A stretch of DNA of 64,000 nt, from positions 23,146 through 87,145 of the forward strand of contig CALUJA010000013.1 in the NCBI GenBank assembly GCA_944320845.1, written 5' to 3'. The translations under genes and the position numbers were made by a program. The stretch's first letter is position 1. Each line of letters opens with the position of its first letter. The DNA comes from an uncultured Phocaeicola sp. Lineage in GTDB: Bacteria > Bacteroidota > Bacteroidia > Bacteroidales > Bacteroidaceae. Below are positions 37,494-47,432 of this stretch, in pieces. The notes under the pieces were generated by a model that worked only from the letters and a program-made list of their open reading frames with translations, ran no database searches and was not told the DNA's origin.

Positions 37494-38480
37494 TTACAAT
37501 TTAAAATCGAACAAGCAAACCAACTTTATCATCAACAAACAATAACATTTGTATATTATATTATCGTTCATAATCGCATAAGACAATCTGTCCTGCAAAG
37601 ACAAACCATTTATATTTTTAATACATCGATAATATTTATCAAATTCCTTCTTCTCGTTAAAAGAGATACATGTATTCATTTTTATTCTATAATAAACCTC
37701 TTCCATCTTTTGTCTAAAACCAATGTCTTTGACTTGAAGAAAGTCCAAAATATCAAAACGAATTTTTTCAAATCCCGAATAAAGTTCTATAAGCCTATCA
37801 AATGTCTTATTTGTATTAGTAAATGAATCCGAATTATCAATATACTGCATCAACGGTTCATCTATAAAACCTGCTTTTGCTTTATAAGCGGAAACAGCCA
37901 AAATCTGCAAATTCTGTCCATAACGGGAAGTCAACATTTTATGTTCAGGATACCACTTCCATAAAGCAGAAGCACGAACCATATAACTGCCTGCCCAATT
38001 ATTTGTCTTACCAAGCATTAAATCCGAAAAAATATCAATATTCTTTTTCTCCGATTCATCCGTCACAAACAGTTTGGCATCACTTAAATCATTAAATTTC
38101 TTTACTCTATATCCATTGGTTCTGACTACCGCATAATCAAGGTTATGTCCTAAAAACTCCCTCATCTTACAAATAGATTCCGGATACAGATAATCATCCA
38201 CATCAAAACACATGATATAATCACCTGTTGCATGAAGCAATCCATAGGCAGCAGCATATCCTGCACCTTGATTAGACTGTTTCAACAAAATAAGCCTCAT
38301 GCCTTTATTTGTAATTTCATCTCTAAAAGATGAGGCTATCATATAAGAATTATCCGTAGAACCGTCATCAACAAAAATAACTTCAATATCTTTATAGGTC
38401 TGATTTAACAAACATGAAAAACAACGTTCAACAAATGCCTCTCCATTATAACAACATACAATTACAGATACTACCTTCAT
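37494..38480 (-). CDS. Glycosyltransferase family 2
   Basis: This 328-aa enzyme has SVIVCCYNGEAFVERCFSCL, FVDDGSTDNSYMIA and MCFDVDDYLYPESICKM, plus NNWAGSYMVRASALWKWYPE in the acceptor region. Its start overlaps the flippase stop by 4 bp, and the stop abuts the broken acyltransferase. It is complete and AT-rich like its neighbours. Confidence 0.9.
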   Translation of the reverse strand: MKVVSVIVCCYNGEAFVERCFSCLLNQTYKDIEVIFVDDGSTDNSYMIASSFRDEITNKGMRLILLKQSNQGAGYAAAYGLLHATGDYIMCFDVDDYLYPESICKMREFLGHNLDYAVVRTNGYRVKKFNDLSDAKLFVTDESEKKNIDIFSDLMLGKTNNWAGSYMVRASALWKWYPEHKMLTSRYGQNLQILAVSAYKAKAGFIDEPLMQYIDNSDSFTNTNKTFDRLIELYSGFEKIRFDILDFLQVKDIGFRQKMEEVYYRIKMNTCISFNEKKEFDKYYRCIKNINGLSLQDRLSYAIMNDNIIYKCYCLLMIKLVCLFDFKL

Positions 38481-40015
38481 TGTCTAATTTTAAACTTATT
38501 TGATATGAAATTATAAATCAAGCATCGCGCTTCTCTATTTATACCTAACACATAACCTAAAAATAGAATCAATACAGTCGAAATTATACAAGTTACCCAA
38601 AAACGCTTCCAAGATTCTTCCCCCATTAACGACTGAACATACAAAACTATCCCTATAATAAATATTATAATCAAAATATTCCTCAGCAAAATATTCAACA
38701 CATAACCCTTAAACGAAAATACATTTAAATATCTAGAGGCCAGCCAACCAATAAAAAGCACTCCTCCTACCATTGTTAGAACATTATAAAAATAAGGAAA
38801 CCAAACCAAATCAAAAAAACAAAATACAAAGTAAGACACAGGCAAAGAAGAAAGATACATAATTCCATTAACCAAACTTGGATATTTATTTTTATTTGCG
38901 GCATGAGAAACCGTTAATACTAACATAGCTAAAGCCGAAAAGACATTAAATATCAAAACAAACCGACAAAATAAAACACTGTACTCCGGAACAATTCCTA
39001 ACCATAACTGTAGAATAAAATCTGTCTCTAATATTATAGGAACCGTTAACAACATCAATAAATAAAAGATTCCTAAAGAAGCATATGTTATAAGAGTTTC
39101 TGTCCTTTCATAGTCTCCACGTGCATAAGACTTTATAATCTGAGGCTTCACTGCCATCAATACATTAGAAGCAAATGCCATAACAACTCCTTGTACCTGT
39201 CCGGCAATGCCACTTGCTGCATTTACAGCAACTCCATAAAACATATTTATCAACATCCCAATGCCTTGGCCTCTAACCGAAACACTTAAATTACCCAAAA
39301 AGTCCCAACCTGAGAATGTCAACATTTGCCAAAAAACAGTTGCATTCCAGACCCTTTTAAAGCGACATTCTTCAAAATGAGAAAAACAAAAATACCTATA
39401 AAACAGAACAACACCCGTACTTATTACCGTTGTCAAAATACTATATAAAATTAATTTATCAAAATCACCAATAACCAACAAATAAACAACCAATAACTTC
39501 AGCAATATATTAGCTAGCTCTGTATAAGCATATATATCCATTCTTTCATGAGAAATAATACTTGCAGTATATGGAACCTGAGTAATTCCTATAACCATAG
39601 AAAATATAGACAACTGATATACCCATTGTGCAGCCATCATACGATCTGAAGGAATTACCAATTTATTATTTAAGAACCATAATCCTATTGTTTCGGCCAA
39701 TGCAACAACCACTACAGCAATACATAAATGCACAACAAAAGCACAATTAAACACAACATTTAAATGCCGTTCATTTCCACGCCCCATTTCAAATGTTATA
39801 AATCGAGAAGTTGCCGCCGACATTGAAGAATTTAAAAACCCCCAAAAAGACACCACCCCACCAACAACCCCATTTATCCCATAATCTTCAACTCCCAATG
39901 TATTTAAAACAATCCGAGAAGTAAATAATGCAACAAACATAGACAATGCCATCCTTACATATAGCATTATCGTATTTCGAATTATCAATTTATTATTTAC
40001 TGTATTATTTGCCAT
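38477..40015 (-). CDS. Wzx-type lipid-linked oligosaccharide flippase
   Basis: This 512-aa protein of the polysaccharide-transport/MATE superfamily has about 14 hydrophobic spans. The N-terminus (IIRNTIMLYVRMALSMFVAL, FTSRIVLNTLGVEDYGINGV) is the standard Bacteroidetes Wzx start, and the middle contains MLTFSGWDFLGNLSVSVRGQ. It moves the undecaprenyl-linked repeat unit to the periplasmic side for polymerisation by the Wzy at 46326. Confidence 0.93.
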   Translation of the reverse strand: MANNTVNNKLIIRNTIMLYVRMALSMFVALFTSRIVLNTLGVEDYGINGVVGGVVSFWGFLNSSMSAATSRFITFEMGRGNERHLNVVFNCAFVVHLCIAVVVVALAETIGLWFLNNKLVIPSDRMMAAQWVYQLSIFSMVIGITQVPYTASIISHERMDIYAYTELANILLKLLVVYLLVIGDFDKLILYSILTTVISTGVVLFYRYFCFSHFEECRFKRVWNATVFWQMLTFSGWDFLGNLSVSVRGQGIGMLINMFYGVAVNAASGIAGQVQGVVMAFASNVLMAVKPQIIKSYARGDYERTETLITYASLGIFYLLMLLTVPIILETDFILQLWLGIVPEYSVLFCRFVLIFNVFSALAMLVLTVSHAANKNKYPSLVNGIMYLSSLPVSYFVFCFFDLVWFPYFYNVLTMVGGVLFIGWLASRYLNVFSFKGYVLNILLRNILIIIFIIGIVLYVQSLMGEESWKRFWVTCIISTVLILFLGYVLGINREARCLIYNFISNKFKIRQ

Positions 40016-40029
40016 TGCTTATTACATTA

Positions 40030-41094
40030 TCAATGCATACATCTCTTTATCATTCTCAATATTTGAAATATTTTTTTTAAAAAAATAATTTCATTATAAG
40101 AACAGTGCATAAATGCATGAAGATAAAATGTTCTTTCCAAATTCAACTCATTTCTATCGTATATATACTGAATACAATTTTTAATCTGTTGATTATTTAA
40201 TATACCATAGATTTCACGTTTACGCTCTTCTCTCGAACAGTTGGAATCCCGATGAAAAGCATTAAACAAAATTGATATCTCTATTCCTGAATATAATCTA
40301 TCATAGACATACTTTTCAAGTCTTTTATCATCTAAACTCCATTGAGTTATAAATGATTGAAAATGATTATATATAGAAATATAAATATCTACTCTGTTAC
40401 TAATATATCTTGAACGGTTATTACCACTGTTATAAATATAATATGAATATAACAACTCAGAAGATATATATACATTATTCAGCAATGGATAAAACTGAAG
40501 ATTAAATCCCTCATCTTGTTGGATTCGCTGATTTCCAAAACGAAAACCATATTTTTCGATAAAACTACTTCTATAAAACTTATTCCATGCAAAACCATTC
40601 CCGTTTGGAACAAAAAGAAGCTCATCTACAAATATTGATTTTAATGTTTTGTTGTCATGAATTATCCTTTCTTTAAAATGAACTTCTTCGGATAAATGCA
40701 AAGCCGGAGTGATACAATGATAACCGAAAATATTCATATCACTACCAAAAGTTTCCATCCATTCAACATTCTTCTCTACTAACTGCGAATCGGCCTCATC
40801 ATCCACATCATAAAACCATATATACTCCCCTTGAGCATGATCTAACCCTACATTTCGCGCACTCCCCAACCCTCCATTCCTTTTTCGGATAAGAATAATG
40901 CGGTCATCTGAATCTTTCAATTCTTCACACAATGTATAAGTATCATCCGTAGAACCATCATCCACCAGAATAATCTCTAAATTTTGATAGGTTTGTTGAA
41001 ATATGCAAGACAATTTCTTTTCCCGAAGATATGAAGAAACATTATATAAACAGATTATAATGCTAACCAAGCCTTTCTTATTTTGAATATCCAT
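40030..41094 (-). CDS. Glycosyltransferase family 2
   Basis: This 354-aa enzyme has SIIICLYNVSSYLREKKLSC, LVDDGSTDDTYTLC and WFYDVDDEADSQLVEKN, in which the Asp-x-Asp-Asp element is kept. It also has PNGNGFAWNKFYRSSFIEKY and QQDEGFNLQFYPLL. The start overlaps the epimerase stop by 17 bp. It precedes the flippase gene. Confidence 0.9.
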   Translation of the reverse strand: MDIQNKKGLVSIIICLYNVSSYLREKKLSCIFQQTYQNLEIILVDDGSTDDTYTLCEELKDSDDRIILIRKRNGGLGSARNVGLDHAQGEYIWFYDVDDEADSQLVEKNVEWMETFGSDMNIFGYHCITPALHLSEEVHFKERIIHDNKTLKSIFVDELLFVPNGNGFAWNKFYRSSFIEKYGFRFGNQRIQQDEGFNLQFYPLLNNVYISSELLYSYYIYNSGNNRSRYISNRVDIYISIYNHFQSFITQWSLDDKRLEKYVYDRLYSGIEISILFNAFHRDSNCSREERKREIYGILNNQQIKNCIQYIYDRNELNLERTFYLHAFMHCSYNEIIFLKKIFQILRMIKRCMH

Positions 41095-42139
41095 AATAAA
41101 CCTTAAACCAATCTACAAATTTCTGTACACCTTCCTCCACTGATGTTTTAGGCAAATATCCAAAATCGTTTACCATTTCCGTCATATCCGAATAAGTTTC
41201 CAGTACATCACCTGCCTGCATAGGAAGATATTCTTTTTTAGCTTCTTTACCTATCGCCTTTTCAAATGAAGCAATATATTCCATAAGTGTTACAGGACAT
41301 TGGTTCCCTATATTATAAATACGATAAGGAGCTACAGATGAAGCCGGGTCCATCTTTAACTTATCCCAATCAGGATCTGCCACCGGTATCTTATACATTA
41401 CCTTGATAACCCCATTTACAATATCATCTATATAAGTAAAATCACGCCTCATTTTACCATAGTTAAATATCTTTATCGGCTCATCTTTAAAAATAGCATG
41501 GGCAAATAACGACGGCGACATATCCGGTCTTCCATAAGGTCCATAAACAGTAAAGAATCTCAGTCCTGTTACCGGTATATTGTATAAATAACTATATGTA
41601 TGCGCCATAAGCTCATTCGACTTTTTAGTAGCCGCATATAAACTTACCGGATGCGATATATCGTCATGAACTGAAAATGGAATTTTCCCGTTTAATCCGT
41701 ACACACTACTCGAACTGGCATAAACCAAATGTTTAACAGGATTATTCCTACATGCCTCTAATAAATTAAGAAATCCGGAAATATTACTATGAATATAAGC
41801 ATCCGGATTTATCAAAGAATACCTGACCCCTGCCTGTGCTGCAAGATTTACAACAATATCAAATTTTTCTCTTTCAAACAACTTTTGCAATACGACCTTA
41901 TTTGTAAGATCTGTATAAACGAACTTATAAGAAGAAAAAATTCTACTTATACAAAGTTTATCAGGCATAATATCTTCTTCCTCAAGCCCTAATAACTTAA
42001 GTCTATCCTTTTTAAGCTGTATATCATAATAATCATTGAGGTTATCTAAACCTACAATTATATTTTTCTTATCAGCCAAAAGCGCCTTTGATAAATGATA
42101 TCCTATAAAACCAGCACCTCCAGTAATCAGAATTTTCAT
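41078..42139 (-). CDS. NAD-dependent sugar epimerase, probable UDP-glucuronate 4-epimerase
   Basis: This 353-aa short-chain dehydrogenase has the NAD motif ITGGAGFIGYHLSKAL, then LDNLNDYYDIQLKKDRLKLL, typical of UDP-glucuronate 4-epimerases. It has VNLAAQAGVRYSLINPDAYI, catalytic YAATKKSNELMAHTYS and LRFFTVYGPYGRPDM. It would supply UDP-galacturonate, suggesting an acidic sugar in the polymer. The assignment to UDP-GlcA rests on the NDYY and AGVRYS signatures. Confidence 0.92.
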   Translation of the reverse strand: MKILITGGAGFIGYHLSKALLADKKNIIVGLDNLNDYYDIQLKKDRLKLLGLEEEDIMPDKLCISRIFSSYKFVYTDLTNKVVLQKLFEREKFDIVVNLAAQAGVRYSLINPDAYIHSNISGFLNLLEACRNNPVKHLVYASSSSVYGLNGKIPFSVHDDISHPVSLYAATKKSNELMAHTYSYLYNIPVTGLRFFTVYGPYGRPDMSPSLFAHAIFKDEPIKIFNYGKMRRDFTYIDDIVNGVIKVMYKIPVADPDWDKLKMDPASSVAPYRIYNIGNQCPVTLMEYIASFEKAIGKEAKKEYLPMQAGDVLETYSDMTEMVNDFGYLPKTSVEEGVQKFVDWFKVYYGYSK

Positions 42140-42148
42140 ACTTCTATT

Positions 42149-43309
42149 TCATTTAAAAATCGATAATTCGTTTATAAAATTCAAACCTGATATATAAGTC
42201 GAAAGGTTTTGCGTATAATGATTACGTATTTTTTCTTCATTTTTCATAAGCCATATAAAAGCTTTGGCCAAATCGTCCTTTGCAGAAAAAGCATGAACAG
42301 GCAACACATAATTTTGGGCTGTTCCAAACAAATCCGAAGCGATGCCAACAGCCTTTACTGAATATCCAACCACCAATGTTGGTACCTGTGTTGAATAGCC
42401 GGCAATAGAAGCATGTGTACGTGCTGCAACCAAGAACCGGCAACGGCTGATATATCCTTTTAATTGCATGGCGTTACAATCTTCAATCATAAAAATCCGA
42501 CCTGAGTCCTTGTATTTTTCATATAATGATTTAAGAACCAACCTATCATCATTATGACTCCACACAACGTGAGGAATCAAGGCTATCGAATAGCTTGTAT
42601 TCTGCAATATAAAATCTACCAAATATTCATAATTAGCAAATGTTATCCCTTTATCTTTTTCATAACTAGAAATCAAAGGACTGCAATTAATTCCTACTGT
42701 ATTTTGAGGCAAAAAACCGGCAGGCAACTCACTTAACACCTTATCCAATGCGAAAGCTGTATCCGGGACAAAATATAAATTCTTAATATTAGCTTCTTTA
42801 AGAGCATTGTATGTCAGAGTTTCGCGAGCGGTTATTATATCATAACGCTGTAAATATTCTATCAAACGATTATCAATCCGATAAGGATCAATAGAACATC
42901 CCCACAATATACATGGTATATTATGGGATGCAAACATATCATTCAAGACACCAAATCTTTCAGCAAAACCTTGATAGCAATAATTATCTCCACCAATGGC
43001 TACGGCCAAATCGGTCTCACCGGATTTCTTAATGAAATTACGATAAATATTCTGGTAATAAAAACAATCGTTGCCCGTTAATTTCATTTGTAATTTACAA
43101 GTCAAACCTCGCAACCCTTTTGAAAAAGAATCATGAGATTGCTCTATCCGGGCTATCTTATCAAGTTTATAATGTAAATCTTCTTCAGGGCGTTCTGATA
43201 ACAATGTAAATACAGTATCTGTTTTTTTTATCATCTTAACAGTAGAACGAACCAAAGCTTCGCAACCATGATTCGCACTTCCACCGTGAGCGTATAATGA
43301 AACTCTCAT
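42149..43309 (-). CDS. Polysaccharide pyruvyl transferase family protein (intact)
   Basis: This 386-aa protein starts VSLYAHGGSANHGCEALVRS and has VAIGGDNYCYQGF, ARETLTYNALKEANIKNLYF followed by VPDTAFAL, and RCRFLVAARTHASIAGYSTQ. This is the fold of WcaK/CsaB-like ketal-pyruvate transferases. Unlike the second family member at 25823-26712 its frame is unbroken. It overlaps the upstream GT2 by 4 bp. It probably decorates the repeat unit with pyruvate, although some relatives have other roles. Confidence 0.9.
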   Translation of the reverse strand: MRVSLYAHGGSANHGCEALVRSTVKMIKKTDTVFTLLSERPEEDLHYKLDKIARIEQSHDSFSKGLRGLTCKLQMKLTGNDCFYYQNIYRNFIKKSGETDLAVAIGGDNYCYQGFAERFGVLNDMFASHNIPCILWGCSIDPYRIDNRLIEYLQRYDIITARETLTYNALKEANIKNLYFVPDTAFALDKVLSELPAGFLPQNTVGINCSPLISSYEKDKGITFANYEYLVDFILQNTSYSIALIPHVVWSHNDDRLVLKSLYEKYKDSGRIFMIEDCNAMQLKGYISRCRFLVAARTHASIAGYSTQVPTLVVGYSVKAVGIASDLFGTAQNYVLPVHAFSAKDDLAKAFIWLMKNEEKIRNHYTQNLSTYISGLNFINELSIFK

Positions 43310-44319
43310 CTTATCCTTTTAAAATACAAATAACTCTTCCATATACACAAATAAATATAAAGCAATAAAACACTCTTTCTTAAGATAAAGAATTTCAACT
43401 GCTTAAAACTCGTATCATAATTCTTTAAAGAGCCATAAACCTCTTTATAATTTTCTAACTGTCTAAGCAAATGAGTTATATTACAAATATTTACTTTAGG
43501 TATTTCTAAAAACATTGCCAATGCAAGACCACAAATGGCGTTATCAATCATCTGCTGATTTTCCCTTGTAAGGCATTGATTACGCATTAATAAGTTCCGG
43601 CACTTTACATGAATCTCTATCATAAATAAAAAATTGACTTCTTTAATCATCATACCTGATGAGAAATCAGTACCCGTCACATAATGATATCCTGATTCAT
43701 TAAAAATGCAGACTTTTTCTATACAATCATAATAACTCAAGAAAAAATCATAATCTTCTAATTGTTTTATTTTATCATCAAATTGTATATTATTCTCCTG
43801 TATTATCTTTCTACGTAATAATTTATTGGATATATAACCATACAATCCTTTTTTAGTGACATATTGTTCTTTTACAAATGCAGATAAGAATTCTATTTTG
43901 TTCAAAACTCCATTTAACAAAGGACATATAACGTGATTACCCCTATCATCATGTTTTGTTATTCCCCATACATAAAGATCTGCCTCATGCTGTCTTACAG
44001 CTTCTATTACATGTGACAAATAATCAGACTCAATCCAATCATCGGCATCTATAAACATAATATATTCTCCTTGCGCGTTTTTCAATCCTCGATTACGCGC
44101 CACAGATACCCCCGCATTTGTATATGTGTATAACTTGATGCGCCCGTCCAATACTTGAAACCTTTTTGCTATTTCTTCCGAGTTATCTGTAGAACCATCA
44201 TTTATGATTATTATTTCAAAACAATCATAACTTTGGCGGATTAAAGAAGTAAGACATTTTTCTAAATACTTACCCTTATTATAAACGGGTATGATTATAG
44301 ACAATTTCGGGGGAATCAT
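43306..44319 (-). CDS. Glycosyltransferase family 2
   Basis: This 337-aa enzyme has SIIIPVYNKGKYLEKCLTSL, INDGSTDNSEEIAKR and MFIDADDWIESDYLSHV, with KQLEDYDFFLSYYDCI as the acceptor ED motif. A basic, aromatic C-terminus (LYIYLCIWKSYLYF) suggests membrane contact. It shares one base with the upstream GT2 stop. Confidence 0.9.
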   Translation of the reverse strand: MIPPKLSIIIPVYNKGKYLEKCLTSLIRQSYDCFEIIIINDGSTDNSEEIAKRFQVLDGRIKLYTYTNAGVSVARNRGLKNAQGEYIMFIDADDWIESDYLSHVIEAVRQHEADLYVWGITKHDDRGNHVICPLLNGVLNKIEFLSAFVKEQYVTKKGLYGYISNKLLRRKIIQENNIQFDDKIKQLEDYDFFLSYYDCIEKVCIFNESGYHYVTGTDFSSGMMIKEVNFLFMIEIHVKCRNLLMRNQCLTRENQQMIDNAICGLALAMFLEIPKVNICNITHLLRQLENYKEVYGSLKNYDTSFKQLKFFILRKSVLLLYIYLCIWKSYLYFKRIR

Positions 44320-45299
44320 TACTTTATTCGCTGAATTATCATATAAAGTTTAAACAAACATTTAAAGCACAAAGGATGCAAATATGCTGCTGTAAGCATT
44401 AACTTTTGCTTAAACAATATATAAGGATTAAGTACTGCCGATTTATAATATGTTCTGATATAATTAAATATCTCTTTCTTCTTTAAATCATACTTCTTTT
44501 CCGTAGCATTTATTGACATTCCCAGAAGTTTTATCAACGTAGTAATAAAAACAGATTCCGCAGCTTTTTTCCATTCAGGATGTCTATCCTCCATATATAA
44601 CAAAACATCTAATGTATTATCTATCTGATCGAACTTCTTTAAATTTAATGGAGATGTACAAATACTGTTTTCCCGGACGCAATAGTTGTATAATTTATTG
44701 TAATTAATTGCTATACGGTCACATTGATCATAGATATACATTGTAATAGCATAATCCTCATTCGTCTTTCCTTGAGGGTACCTTATTTCTGCAAATAAAG
44801 AACGTTCATATAATTTTGTCCAAGCAGACCACCAAATCTGTTCTGTCATACTTTTCAAAATAACAAATTCTTTATCTCTACATTCTGTAGACAATCCTTC
44901 TTCTACATCAGGTATCTCCCCCCTGCACATATTAGGATGACAAAAAGCAAGCCTTACGTGATATTTACATATATCATTGTATAGTCTTTCATACATTTCA
45001 GGATGAATACAATCATCACTATCTACAAAACCAATATATTCCCCCCTACAAATATCAAGTCCTGCATTACGAGCTGCTGAAAGCCCCCCATTTGTCTGAT
45101 GAACAACAACAATACGGTTATCTTTTCGCGCATACTCATCACATATATAGCCACAATTATCTGGAGATCCATCATCAACAAGTATTATTTCCAGATTTTT
45201 ATATGTCTGGTTTATAATACTATCTACACACCTGTGAATATAATTTTCAACATTATATACAGGAACAATCACAGATATTAAAGGTAAGGTCTGTTCCAT
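44319..45299 (-). CDS. Glycosyltransferase family 2
   Basis: This 326-aa enzyme has SVIVPVYNVENYIHRCVDSI, LVDDGSPDNCGYIC, NGGLSAARNAGLDICRGEYI and FVDSDDCIHPEM, then WSAWTKLYERSLFAEIRYP and KTNEDYAITMYIYD. It is the closest in this locus to the CpsIJ/EpsJ-type transferases. It shares bases with the stop of the preceding gene (TAATG). Confidence 0.92.
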   Translation of the reverse strand: MEQTLPLISVIVPVYNVENYIHRCVDSIINQTYKNLEIILVDDGSPDNCGYICDEYARKDNRIVVVHQTNGGLSAARNAGLDICRGEYIGFVDSDDCIHPEMYERLYNDICKYHVRLAFCHPNMCRGEIPDVEEGLSTECRDKEFVILKSMTEQIWWSAWTKLYERSLFAEIRYPQGKTNEDYAITMYIYDQCDRIAINYNKLYNYCVRENSICTSPLNLKKFDQIDNTLDVLLYMEDRHPEWKKAAESVFITTLIKLLGMSINATEKKYDLKKKEIFNYIRTYYKSAVLNPYILFKQKLMLTAAYLHPLCFKCLFKLYMIIQRIK

Positions 45300-46093
45300 T
45301 AAAATCGATTTCTTATTTTCTTAAGCTTTTTAAAGAATAAATACACCCACCATAAAGGCTTTATCCTCATAACAAAAAGAAACTCATCTTCTATACTTAA
45401 AAGACGTTCAATATCTTTAGTCACCTGATCTGAAAAAAATTCTCTTTTTATTTGATAAAACTGCCTTCTTCTTTCCATAAGTGTTTTATCCACAGATCCA
45501 ATGCCTTCACTATCAAAAAGCACAACAGGTTGTGAAATATGGCCAAAAGAACAATTATTACAATATAATTCTATAAAGAAAGCCCTATCTGCTGAAATCT
45601 TATATTTTGTTCGATACAAATATTTTTTTGCCAAATCAGTTTTTACAAAAACAGCCTGATGCCCCAAAGGACTTCTAAATAAAAAAGATAAAGTCATCAC
45701 ATCAGGATAAGTTCTTCTTTCTATTATCTCATCATTCTTTATAAGCCATACATCTCCATAATTAACATCAGCCTCTAATGGTCTTTGAAATACATCCTGC
45801 AATGTGGTCGATGCAATAAAAAAATCCCCAGAATTCAAGAATTGACAATATTCACCTTTTGCCAATATTATGCCTTTATTCATTGCATCGTATATACCAG
45901 CATCAGGTTCGCTTACCCAATAAGAAAAACAATCTTTATTTTCTTCTATAAGTTCTTTACTACCATCAGAAGAGCCACCATCTATTAATATCCATTCAAA
46001 ATCTCTAAAAGATTGAGATTTTACACTGTCGATTGTTTTCTTTAATCCTTGTAGATTATTATAGTTTATTGTAATAATTGACAACTTTATCAT
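45299..46093 (-). CDS. Glycosyltransferase family 2 (colanic-acid WcaE/PssE-like type)
   Basis: This 264-aa enzyme has the compact form LSIITINYNNLQGLKKTIDS, FEWILIDGGSSDGSKELI and YDAMNKGIILAKGEYCQFL, followed by NSGDFF, which characterise a distinct GT2 subgroup. ISADRAFFIELYCN follows. It lies 232 bp after the Wzy-like gene. That gap is AT-rich and shows no gene or clear signal to me. Confidence 0.93.
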   Translation of the reverse strand: MIKLSIITINYNNLQGLKKTIDSVKSQSFRDFEWILIDGGSSDGSKELIEENKDCFSYWVSEPDAGIYDAMNKGIILAKGEYCQFLNSGDFFIASTTLQDVFQRPLEADVNYGDVWLIKNDEIIERRTYPDVMTLSFLFRSPLGHQAVFVKTDLAKKYLYRTKYKISADRAFFIELYCNNCSFGHISQPVVLFDSEGIGSVDKTLMERRRQFYQIKREFFSDQVTKDIERLLSIEDEFLFVMRIKPLWWVYLFFKKLKKIRNRF

Positions 46094-46325
46094 CTAACTA
46101 ATCGTTTTAAAATTATTGATTTAATAACAACACATATTTTCTACGATTTTTAAATAAATTATGCCAATCGCCTTATCCCTCTATATTTTAAGGATTGTCT
46201 ACGAAACATTCTTACAACTTTAGCATCGTACAATTATACACAAAATGAAAATCAAGGCTTATACATCTTCTATTTATAGCAACATTTATTCAATGAAACT
46301 TCCATTAAACAAATTCACTCTAAAT

Positions 46326-47432
46326 CTATCCTGCAATATTATAATAAAACGCAAACGCGTAAAATACCAACAATGCCAACCCTAACATCCGCTCATGATT
46401 CTGCCAGAACCGCTGTTTCAGAAACGGATAAATCAAGACTACCGGCATGATAAACCATGAAATCTGGGCAAAACGGTTGCTATAAGCGGCACGAATAACC
46501 AATACCCAAAAGGCATTGGTTGCCAAAAAAGTATTATAAATCCAATGGTAATATTCATCCTTAAAATTCCGGCGGAAAATAAAATAATAACCGACAAACA
46601 CTCCCATCGCACTATAAAGCAAAAAATCCCAACGGAAAGTCATACTCATCTGTACTATTTCACCTGTCATAGCTTCACCTGTCAAGTAACCAGAAAAACG
46701 GTCATCACCGATAGAAATAAAGTTTGCCAAAAAACTTTGGATACGCCCACCAACTGCATAAGAGGCCCCCACACAAGCAATCCACCCTACCAAATAAATA
46801 TAACTGTTCTTTACAAACCAAGCCAAAGCTCCGGCCGCGACCATCAGATAACAGGATTTATGGATTCCAGTCGCAATCAGACAAAGCAGCAGCATAATGG
46901 GAATGCGGTTGACATAGGTCATCGCCAAAATAACCAAAGAAGCTCCCATCCCGTTACGGATGCCGTTTACCCCATAACTCCAGAAAGTAAACATACCCAA
47001 TATCACCAAAAAAGGGATGTAATAGTATCCTTTAAATATCCGATGCATGGCCAACCATAGACATCCAATATACACAAAGGCACAAAACAAAAAGAATGTA
47101 TGAATATCGCTGTTCTTGGCAAACCACCCCATCAGGTTATAAAACAGCCATTCACCTTCCCATACCCATTCAAACGGTTGAACAGACCGTTGGATTTCAT
47201 AAAACCCTCTTGCATAATTGACTGTATCACCAAAAACACCAGATATCGGCCTCAACCCCATATAGAGGATAAGCAGAATGGTGAACAGCACTCCCCACAC
47301 GCCATTCAGCGTTGCGGTGTTTTTTTGGAGGCTGATGCCTATATTGCACTGCCAGAAAGCAACCAGCACCATGATGAGGATGGCGTAGTTGAAATACATT
47401 GTATAATCGGATACGGGTATGAAATCGAACAT
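46326..47432 (-). CDS. EpsG-family (Wzy-like) polysaccharide polymerase
   Basis: This 368-aa protein has about ten membrane spans. It begins MYFNYAILIMVLVAFWQCNI and has LLILYMGLRPISGVFGDTVN (the EpsG-type R...D.xNY region), WSYGVNGIRNGMGASLVILA and ATGIHKSCYLMVAAGALAWF, all typical of EpsG polymerases. It joins repeat units at the periplasmic face. GC content is higher than in the glycosyltransferase block, so it may belong to the conserved end of the locus. Confidence 0.9.
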   Translation of the reverse strand: MFDFIPVSDYTMYFNYAILIMVLVAFWQCNIGISLQKNTATLNGVWGVLFTILLILYMGLRPISGVFGDTVNYARGFYEIQRSVQPFEWVWEGEWLFYNLMGWFAKNSDIHTFFLFCAFVYIGCLWLAMHRIFKGYYYIPFLVILGMFTFWSYGVNGIRNGMGASLVILAMTYVNRIPIMLLLCLIATGIHKSCYLMVAAGALAWFVKNSYIYLVGWIACVGASYAVGGRIQSFLANFISIGDDRFSGYLTGEAMTGEIVQMSMTFRWDFLLYSAMGVFVGYYFIFRRNFKDEYYHWIYNTFLATNAFWVLVIRAAYSNRFAQISWFIMPVVLIYPFLKQRFWQNHERMLGLALLVFYAFAFYYNIAG

